Below, one piece after another: positions 50,460-56,153 of a stretch of DNA of 56,153 bases. Source of the DNA: an uncultured Bacillota bacterium. GTDB taxonomy: Bacteria > Bacillota > Clostridia > Oscillospirales > Oscillospiraceae. Each line of letters begins with the position of its first letter. The first letter of the stretch is position 1. The stretch lies in the NCBI GenBank assembly GCA_937890735.1, contig CALACZ010000099.1, positions 1 through 56,153 of the forward strand. The letters are read 5' to 3'. The position numbers and the translations under genes are program-made. The notes under the pieces were generated by a model. It saw only the letters and a program-made list of their open reading frames with translations, was not told the origin of the DNA and did no database searches.

Positions 50460-51716
50460 TCATTCTTCCTTTTCCGTGATGGACACCACCACGGAGTATT
50501 CGCCCACAACGCCGGCGTCGGCATAGCCGTCCACATAGATCTCCACCGGCACATTGACCTTGCCGACCTGCGTAAAGTCCGCCATATCGGCAACCACGCG
50601 CAGATTGTTCGTGGAGATCTTTTCGATCTCCGATGCGCTTGCGCGCACCGTGACCTGAATGAGCTGCGTGACGCTGCTGTAATCCAGCCGGTCATCGGTA
50701 TTGATAAACGTAATATTTGTCGCGCGCACGACCGCCGTCTCGCGGTTTTTGATGCGCACGCTCACCGTCGCCTCTTCCTCGCCGCTCACGTTCTTCACGC
50801 CGTCCGGCAACAGGATGCTCATCGGGAAGTCCTTGCTGTTTGGCGTGGTGGAAAGGTCGATGTTACCCAGCACGATCTTGTTCACAGAGTCCAGGATCGT
50901 CGCGTCGCCCGAGAGCGTGACGGTCTCCGGGGAGATGGTGTATGTCACGTCAGCTTCCGTTGCGCCGCCGCCGCTGATAAACGTCACGTCCAGCGGCACT
51001 TCCTTGTACATCACCACGCTCGCCGTCAGCTCCAGCGTATCGGTGTCGGTGGTGAGGTTCGTCATATCCACGGCGTTGCCGTCCGCGTCCACCAGCGTGT
51101 AGGACACATCCTGCACGAACGAGCGGTTGAGATTCGTCCGCGAGACGGTAACGAGCGCCGATTCGATCTTCGAGACCTCACTCTCAGGTCCCTTCACCGT
51201 GACGGTGTCAAAGTCGAACGACGTGCTCTCCAGCATATACCCGTCCGCGACCTCCAGCCCCGAGAAGTCGCCCTTGACCGGGATCTGGCGCGTGACAAGG
51301 CGCTCAACGCTGAACGTGATGCGCGCGGGGCGGCGGTCGGAAATGGTGATCTCCGACTCGGACACGCCGCTCGGCATACTGATGTCGTAGCTGAGCGTAT
51401 ATTCCTTGGCGCTGCGCACATTCGTCACATCCACCACGGCGGACAGCTCACTGCGCGCCTGCAAGAGCTTTTTCAGCTCCGTATTTTTGCCCGAAAACTG
51501 GACAGAAACGGTCGCGTCGCGCCCGTCGGCAATGATGAGGTTCTGATCCTCCTGCAGGACCTCCTCGCCCGAAAAAACGACCGGGATATCAGAGATGAGC
51601 GTTTCGCCGTCGGGATTGACGACCGTGACCACATAGATCCACAGGCAAACCGCCACCACAAGAGAGATGATAAGCGTGATGATCTTACTGTCTGTGATGA
51701 TCTTACTGTCCTTCAT
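50460..51716 (-). CDS. cdaR: CdaA regulatory protein CdaR (YbbR domains)
   Basis: The 418-residue protein has an N-terminal membrane helix (LIISLVVAVCLWIYVVTVV, residues ~15-33). About four YbbR repeats face outward, each a swapped beta-barrel of ~80 residues (ISDIPVVFSGEEVL, RQIPVKGDFSG, KEVPLDVTFISGG, ATNITFINTDDRL). CdaR binds CdaA and tunes c-di-AMP synthesis. The first residues are a six-residue tandem duplication (DSKIIT twice) made by a 17-bp direct repeat. The start overlaps the end of cdaA by 14 bp. Confidence 0.93.
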   Translation of the reverse strand: MKDSKIITDSKIITLIISLVVAVCLWIYVVTVVNPDGETLISDIPVVFSGEEVLQEDQNLIIADGRDATVSVQFSGKNTELKKLLQARSELSAVVDVTNVRSAKEYTLSYDISMPSGVSESEITISDRRPARITFSVERLVTRQIPVKGDFSGLEVADGYMLESTSFDFDTVTVKGPESEVSKIESALVTVSRTNLNRSFVQDVSYTLVDADGNAVDMTNLTTDTDTLELTASVVMYKEVPLDVTFISGGGATEADVTYTISPETVTLSGDATILDSVNKIVLGNIDLSTTPNSKDFPMSILLPDGVKNVSGEEEATVSVRIKNRETAVVRATNITFINTDDRLDYSSVTQLIQVTVRASASEIEKISTNNLRVVADMADFTQVGKVNVPVEIYVDGYADAGVVGEYSVVVSITEKEE

Positions 51717-52578
51717 GCTTGCCGATCCTCCTGCTCAGTTCTTTTTTCAGCCGCGTCAGCAGGCTCTGATCGCGCTCGTCCTCCTTCGGCAACAGCTCAT
51801 TTTGCAGCAGCTTTTCCAGCGTCTGCGGCGCAAGATGGCGTTTGAGCATTCCACCGATGGCAACGGAGATCGTACCCGTTTCCTCCGAGACGATGACCAC
51901 GACCGCGTCGGACACCTCGCTCGTGCCCACGCCCGCGCGGTGGCGCGTGCCGAGATCGGCAGACAGATGCGTATTTTCCGACAGCGGCATCACACAGCCC
52001 GCCGCCGCGACGCGCCCGCCGCGGATGATCGTCGCGCCGTCATGCAGCGCCGCATTGGGGAAAAAGAGGTTTCGCAGAAGCTGCTCCGACACGCGCGCGT
52101 CCACGATCGTGCCGGTTTTAAAATATTCTTCCAGCGACACATTGCGCTCAAACGCGATCAGCACGCCGATCTTCTGCCGCGACATCACATCGCACGCGGC
52201 GACGGTCGCGCTGATGGCCGCCGCTTCCGTGCTGACGGTGAGAGGCTTGCCGAACACCTGCAAACTCGTGCGGCTGCCGATGCGCTCCAGCGCGCGGCGC
52301 AGCTCCGGCTGAAATACGATGACCAGCGCGATCAGACCGATCTCGAGGATCTTGCTCAAGATCCAGTGCAGCGCGTACATGTGCAGCACTTCCGTCAGCC
52401 ATGTGAGAATGAGCAGTGCGAGGATGCTGCGCAAGGCGCGCGCGGCATTTGTGCTTTGCAGCAGGCGCAGCAGCTTGTAGATCAAAAACGTAACGACCAG
52501 AATATCCAGAATATCCGTGACCGAGATCTGTGGGATGCTGTAAAACAGGCTTTGAAAGAAATTCTCAACAGCAGACAT
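51703..52578 (-). CDS. cdaA: Diadenylate cyclase CdaA
   Basis: The 291-residue enzyme makes c-di-AMP from two ATP. Three N-terminal membrane helices (to about residue 90) precede the DAC domain. The catalytic motifs are ALHDGATII near residue 180 and LGTRHRAGVG near 211. This architecture separates CdaA from DisA. c-di-AMP controls potassium and osmolyte uptake and cell-wall stress. The ATG has CAGGAG upstream. With cdaR it heads the long housekeeping run, though glmM, the usual third partner, is not present. Confidence 0.95.
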   Translation of the reverse strand: MSAVENFFQSLFYSIPQISVTDILDILVVTFLIYKLLRLLQSTNAARALRSILALLILTWLTEVLHMYALHWILSKILEIGLIALVIVFQPELRRALERIGSRTSLQVFGKPLTVSTEAAAISATVAACDVMSRQKIGVLIAFERNVSLEEYFKTGTIVDARVSEQLLRNLFFPNAALHDGATIIRGGRVAAAGCVMPLSENTHLSADLGTRHRAGVGTSEVSDAVVVIVSEETGTISVAIGGMLKRHLAPQTLEKLLQNELLPKEDERDQSLLTRLKKELSRRIGKHEGQ

Positions 52579-52640
52579 AGCAACACTCCTGAACCATCCG
52601 CCGAAACCGATAGGAATAGGTATACTTATAATTATTGCTC

Positions 52641-52669
52641 ATTATACCGCAATTCCCTTCGCCGCGCAA
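52641..52669 (-). promoter_or_regulatory. Promoter of cdaA-cdaR
   Basis: On the minus strand TTGCGC (52664-52669), 17-bp spacer, TATAAT (52641-52646). Confidence 0.7.
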
Positions 52670-52695
52670 GTATCGCCGGAGAATTTCTGGTGCGG

Positions 52696-53796
52696 TCAGA
52701 AATTTTTCAGAATTGCCGCCGCCCGCTCGACCTCCCGCCCGGTATTAAAGGCGCTGAAGCTGAAACGCACCGTGCCGCTTTGCAGCGTCCCGGCGCTCTC
52801 ATGCGCCAGTGGCGCGCAGTGCAGCCCTGCGCGCACGGCAATGTCATGCTCCGCCAGCCGCTGCGCCGCGCGCTCGCAGTCCTCGCCATGAAAATTCACT
52901 GACAAAACACCCGTCTGCGGCGCGCCCTCAAAAATTTCCGCGCCGGGAAGCTCGCGCAGCGCCTGCGAAAGCCGGCGGCGCAGCTGCACCTCGTGCTCCA
53001 AAATCGCCCGCACGCCGCGCCGGCGGATAAAGTCCAGCCCCGCCGCGAGGGCATGAATGCCCGCCACATTCTGCGTACCTGCCTCCGCCGCGTCCGGCAG
53101 AAAGTCCGGCATCTGCGCCAGCTCCGATAAGCTCCCCGTTCCGCCCTCGAGCAGGCTCTGCGGCATCTGCCCGCACAGCAGAATGCCCGTTCCCTGCGGA
53201 CCGTACAGCCCCTTATGCCCCGGCATGGCGATAAACGCCGCGCCAAGCGCCCGCAAATGCACCGGCAGCACGCCCGCCGACTGCGACGCGTCCAGAACAA
53301 ACGGCACGCCGCGCTCCCGGCAGAGCGCCGCGATCTTTTCCACCGGCAGGATATAGCCGAACACATTCGAGACGTGCGTACAGATGACCGCGCGAGTGTT
53401 TTCCGTAATGGCGCGGTCAAACGCGCGCAGCGTATCCTCCGGGTCAAAGAGCCTCCGCCCCGCGATGTTTGCGCGCACGCCGAGCTTATACAGCGGGCGC
53501 GTGACGGCGTTGTGCTCAAAACCGGAGATGACTGCCTCGTCGCCCGCCCGCAGGAGTGTTTTGACAGCGATGTTCAGCCCGTGCGTGGCGTTCATCGTAA
53601 ACACCACCCGCTCCGGCTCGGCGTCAAACAGCTCCCCCGCCGCCTCGCGGCAGGCATACACCGCCTCCGCCGCGCACATGGCGGCGCGGTGACCGCCCCG
53701 CCCGGGGCTTGCAAACGCACGCATGGCGACCAGTGCCCGCGTATACACCGCCGGGGGCTTCGGCATGGAGGTCGCGGCGGCGTCAAAATAGATCAC
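52696..53796 (-). CDS. Cysteine desulfurase-like class V aminotransferase
   Basis: The 366-residue PLP enzyme matches the NifS/Csd class. The N-terminal IYFDAAATSMPKP is typical, as is FTMNATHGLNIAVKTLL near residue 66. The PLP lysine is in AMPGHKGLYGPQGTG near 198, and the persulfide cysteine is probably in AGLHCAPLAHESAGT near 324. It would release sulfur (or selenium) from cysteine as protein-bound persulfide. The start is GTG at 53796, overlapping the stop of the upstream DUF3343 gene, a pairing known for sulfur/selenium carriers. It differs from IscS by lacking the scaffold genes nearby. Confidence 0.9.
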   Translation of the reverse strand: MIYFDAAATSMPKPPAVYTRALVAMRAFASPGRGGHRAAMCAAEAVYACREAAGELFDAEPERVVFTMNATHGLNIAVKTLLRAGDEAVISGFEHNAVTRPLYKLGVRANIAGRRLFDPEDTLRAFDRAITENTRAVICTHVSNVFGYILPVEKIAALCRERGVPFVLDASQSAGVLPVHLRALGAAFIAMPGHKGLYGPQGTGILLCGQMPQSLLEGGTGSLSELAQMPDFLPDAAEAGTQNVAGIHALAAGLDFIRRRGVRAILEHEVQLRRRLSQALRELPGAEIFEGAPQTGVLSVNFHGEDCERAAQRLAEHDIAVRAGLHCAPLAHESAGTLQSGTVRFSFSAFNTGREVERAAAILKNF

Positions 53797-54047
53797 ACCG
53801 CCACCTCCTCCACCGCGCCGCTGGCGTACACCCGGTACATATGCACGAACGCCGCGTGCGCCGTGCGCAGCAGCCCCAGCGCGCGCAGCCCCGCCTGCGG
53901 CGCAACGCGCAGCACATACCCGCAGCCCTGCATCGAAAGCTGCCGCGGCGCGCGCCCGATCGCGGCGGCAACGCCGCCGGTATGCAGAACGTTCCTCGCG
54001 TGCTGGGCGGGTGTCACCGCGCGGAACGTAAAATAGTATTCAAACAT
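53793..54047 (-). CDS. DUF3343 small protein, putative Se/S carrier
   Basis: The 84-residue protein has the DUF3343 pattern: FEYYFTFRAVTPAQHARNVL at the N-terminus, a conserved glycine-rich turn (GVAAAIGRAPRQLS), then GCGYVLRVAP with a conserved cysteine. The family is annotated as putative selenium/sulfur carriers and often sits beside class V aminotransferases, as here with a 4-bp overlap. GGAGG-like GGGAGGG precedes the ATG at 54047. The carrier function is by association only. Confidence 0.8.
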   Translation of the reverse strand: MFEYYFTFRAVTPAQHARNVLHTGGVAAAIGRAPRQLSMQGCGYVLRVAPQAGLRALGLLRTAHAAFVHMYRVYASGAVEEVAV

Positions 54048-54173
54048 AGAGCTTCCCTCCCGTATGGCTTCACCGCGCAATTCGGCAAGCAGATCCGCGG
54101 TGATACCTCATCTTATGCCCGGCGGCAAAAATCGGTCACATCCGCCAGAATCTGCATTTTTTCGCAAAACCCA

Positions 54174-54201
54174 TTGACACCGCCCGCCGGACGTGTATAA
54201 T
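54174..54201 (+). promoter_or_regulatory. Consensus promoter of the riboswitch-controlled transporter
   Basis: TTGACA (54174-54179), 16-bp spacer, TATAAT (54196-54201): both boxes match the sigma-A consensus fully, as expected when control is by RNA attenuation. Confidence 0.88.
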
Positions 54202-54210
54202 GATAGCGTT

Positions 54211-54371
54211 ATGATAGAGGTCGCGAAGAACATCAGTACGCTCGCACGCCCGGCGGCACCGGGGAGCGGAAAGGGGACTTCGCCGAAGGAACGACCGTCC
54301 TGCCGGGGCGCCGCTCCTGGGACGGCAGAGAACATCTGCCGGACTGTCACAGATCTGTGGAGCGCTGTCAT
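54211..54371 (+). promoter_or_regulatory. Lysine riboswitch aptamer (L box)
   Basis: The leader shows conserved L-box segments in order: GAGGTCGCGAAGAAC, then GGAAAGGGGACTTCGCCGAAG, then GGACTGTCACAGATCTGTGGAGCGCT. A closing P1 helix pairs ATGATAG (54211-54217) with CTGTCAT (54365-54371). The internal hairpins expected for a five-way junction are present (for example CCGTCC/GGGACGG and CGGCAGA/TCTGCCG-type arms). Lysine binding should stabilise P1 and let the downstream terminator form, shutting off transcription when lysine is plentiful. Confidence 0.9.
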
Positions 54372-54392
54372 GTACGAAACATAGCTTTTTAT

Positions 54393-54427
54393 GTTGCGTC
54401 ATGCCGCTGTCATGACGCAACTTTTTT
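54393..54427 (+). terminator. Riboswitch-linked terminator
   Basis: An 11-bp perfect stem (54393-54403 with 54411-54421) is followed by TTTTTT, 23 bp before the transporter start codon. It is the expression platform of the lysine riboswitch. Confidence 0.9.
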
Positions 54428-54449
54428 ATTTCAAAAGGGAGAGAAAAAC

Positions 54450-56153
54450 ATGGAACAGAAAAAGCGGAACAATGCGCTCGTCACGGCGATCGTGATCGCG
54501 CTCATGCTCGCGCTGATGGTCTACGCCGCCGTCAGCACCCACGGCGTCACCCGTCTACAGGACTGCCCCGAGTGCGAAGGCACGGGCGTTGTGACCGTCG
54601 CCGACTACGACACCGGCGCGGAGGAGGAGCACGTCTGCGCCACCTGCGGCGGCACGGGCACGGTCGAAGCCGTCAGCCACGTCTACAGCACCTTCTGGGC
54701 GCTCATGCCGCCCATCATCGCCATCGCGCTGGCGCTGCTGACCAAGGAGGTCTATTCGTCGCTGTTCATCGGCATTCTCATCGGCGGTCTGCTGTACTCC
54801 AACTTTAACCTCGTCGGCACGTTCGAGCACGTCTTTGTGGACGGCATGATCGGCACATCCCTCGCCGATACCTGGAACGTCGGTATCCTGATCTTCCTGG
54901 TCATTCTCGGCGCGATGGTCGTGATGATGAACCGTGCGGGCGGCTCGGCGGCGTTTGGTCGCTGGTCTGTCAAGCACGTCAAGACCAAGGTCGGCGCGCA
55001 GCTCGCCACCATCGCCCTCGGCGTTCTGATCTTCATCGACGACTATTTCAACTGCCTGACCGTCGGCTCGGTCATGCGCCCGGTCACGGACAAGCACGGC
55101 ATCTCCCGCACCAAGCTCGCCTACCTCATCGACGCCACGGCGGCGCCCGTCTGCATCATTGCGCCGATCTCCTCCTGGGCGGCGGCAGTCACCGGCTTTG
55201 TGGACGGCGCGAACGGTCTGGAGCTGTTCATCCGCGCCATTCCGTATAACTTCTACGCGCTGTTGACGATCGTCATGATGCTCACGCTGACGTTCGCAAA
55301 GTTCGATTACGGTCCGATGCGGATGTATGAAATGAGCGAGCATCTCAACGAGAACCACGAAAACCGCATCAAGGCGAGCATCACCGGCGCGGAAAAGCAG
55401 CCCAACGAAGAGGGCAGCCCCAAGGGCCGCGTCATCCATCTGGTGTTCCCGATCCTCGCGCTCATCATCTGCTGCATCATCGGCATGATCTACACCGGCG
55501 GCTTCTTTGACGGCGTGTCGTTCGTGGACGCGTTCTCCGGCTCGGACGCCTCGGTCGGTCTGGTCTACGGCTCGGTCATCGCCATGATCCTCACCATCCT
55601 CTTCTTCCTCGCCACACGCGTGATGAAATTCACCGAGTGCATGGATGCCATCCCCGAAGGCTTCAAGTCCATGGTCCCCGCCATTCTGATCCTGACGTTC
55701 GCGTGGACGCTCAAGGCGATGACCGACTCGCTCGGCGCGCAGCAGTACGTCGCGGCGCTCGTGCGCGGCTCTGCCGGCAGCTTCATGTCGCTGCTGCCCG
55801 CGATCATCTTCCTCATCGGCTGCGGTCTGAGCTTTGCCACCGGCACGTCCTGGGGCACGTTCGGCATCCTTATCCCCATCGTTGTCAATGTCTTTGACGG
55901 CAACCTGTCGAACGAGCTGATGATCGTCTCCATCTCCGCCTGCATGGCGGGCGCGGTCTGCGGCGACCACTGCTCCCCCATCTCCGACACCACCATCATG
56001 GCGTCGGCGGGTGCGCAGTGCGTGCACATCGACCACGTCGCTACGCAGCTGCCTTACGCGCTGACCGCCGCCGCGGTGTCGTTCGTAACGTACATCCTCG
56101 CCGGCTTCATCCGCAATTGGCTCATCTGCCTGCCCATCGGCATCCTCCTCATG
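54450..56153 (+). CDS. NhaC-family transporter, probable lysine carrier, with a DnaJ-type zinc-finger loop
   Basis: 568 residues are visible and the frame is open at the right edge. A basic N-terminus and helix 1 (residues ~9-28) are followed by a loop with CPECEGTG (39-46) and CATCGGTG (63-70), the CxxCxGxG units of DnaJ zinc centres. About ten further helices show NhaC-type signatures: IFIDDYFNCLTVGSVMRPV, SFATGTSWGTFGILIPIVV and GDHCSPISDTT. NhaC-family proteins are sodium-linked antiporters, and some under lysine riboswitches are predicted lysine transporters. The upstream L box supports lysine as substrate. AAAGGGAG precedes the ATG. The zinc loop is unusual; by the positive-inside rule it would be extracytoplasmic. 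Confidence 0.9.
   Translation, partial: MEQKKRNNALVTAIVIALMLALMVYAAVSTHGVTRLQDCPECEGTGVVTVADYDTGAEEEHVCATCGGTGTVEAVSHVYSTFWALMPPIIAIALALLTKEVYSSLFIGILIGGLLYSNFNLVGTFEHVFVDGMIGTSLADTWNVGILIFLVILGAMVVMMNRAGGSAAFGRWSVKHVKTKVGAQLATIALGVLIFIDDYFNCLTVGSVMRPVTDKHGISRTKLAYLIDATAAPVCIIAPISSWAAAVTGFVDGANGLELFIRAIPYNFYALLTIVMMLTLTFAKFDYGPMRMYEMSEHLNENHENRIKASITGAEKQPNEEGSPKGRVIHLVFPILALIICCIIGMIYTGGFFDGVSFVDAFSGSDASVGLVYGSVIAMILTILFFLATRVMKFTECMDAIPEGFKSMVPAILILTFAWTLKAMTDSLGAQQYVAALVRGSAGSFMSLLPAIIFLIGCGLSFATGTSWGTFGILIPIVVNVFDGNLSNELMIVSISACMAGAVCGDHCSPISDTTIMASAGAQCVHIDHVATQLPYALTAAAVSFVTYILAGFIRNWLICLPIGILLM

Noticed and set aside
54193..54384. 63-codon open frame upstream of the transporter
   Set aside because: It coincides with the lysine riboswitch, which explains the sequence conservation and has no ribosome site for such a frame.

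Overview
The window looks like a chromosome segment of a high-GC, anaerobic, monoderm gut-type Bacillota, most likely Clostridia of the Oscillospiraceae kind. That placement is an inference. It rests on a Firmicutes-type housekeeping run (yicC-remA-gmk-rpoZ-priA-def-fmt-rsmB-rlmN-prpC-prkC-rsgA, with cdaA-cdaR upstream), S-layer homology proteins, a lysine riboswitch, AUG-overlap operons with strong Shine-Dalgarno sites, and abundant oxygen-sensitive iron-sulfur enzymes. No tRNA, rRNA, CRISPR array, transposase or phage gene was seen.

Layout. 1-3569: GreA-like fragment, trmO, truA with a zinc-finger gene, and an L,D-transpeptidase. 3819-16278 (all minus): an anaerobic C4-dicarboxylate module, in transcription order mdh, fumC, hdrB, hdrC, hdrA, flxD-like, two Flx-type Fe-S subunits, flxA, frdB, frdA and an AspT-family exchanger. 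16438-20776: LysR and AraC regulators, an M24-fold protein that seems to lack its metal ligands, and a PIG-L deacetylase. 20825-23663: proBAC. 24007-25781: small conserved protein and MFS transporter. 25872-32284: a cell-surface operon (cohesin-SLH, dockerin, giant SLH protein), divergent from a secreted M30-like metalloprotease at 32468. 34544-38161: GT4 glycosyltransferase, Rrf2 regulator, phosphodiester glycosidase-like protein. 38279-52578: the housekeeping run. 52696-54047: cysteine desulfurase and DUF3343. 54174-56153: consensus promoter, lysine riboswitch with terminator, and an NhaC-family transporter running off the edge.

The most interesting system is the module at 3819-16278. Malate dehydrogenase and fumarase would make fumarate from oxaloacetate; a soluble FrdAB with no membrane anchor would reduce it; and a complete Hdr-Flx set of the flavin-bifurcating type lies between fumC and frdBA in overlapping genes. 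The reading is an NADH-driven electron-bifurcating fumarate reductase that also reduces ferredoxin, with the AspT-like carrier exporting succinate. Each family assignment is read from sequence; the coupling is inference.

Other striking items are: (i) a three-copy intergenic repeat (3576-3765, 24350-24536, 36414-36668) whose hairpin stems differ between copies by paired compensatory changes while loops stay identical; (ii) an NhaC-family transporter under a lysine riboswitch with a DnaJ-type CxxCxGxG pair in a predicted extracellular loop; (iii) a minimal cohesin-dockerin-SLH surface system; (iv) a bidirectional promoter with a 9-bp inverted repeat over both -35 boxes; and (v) a -35 preference for TTGC in most recognisable promoters.
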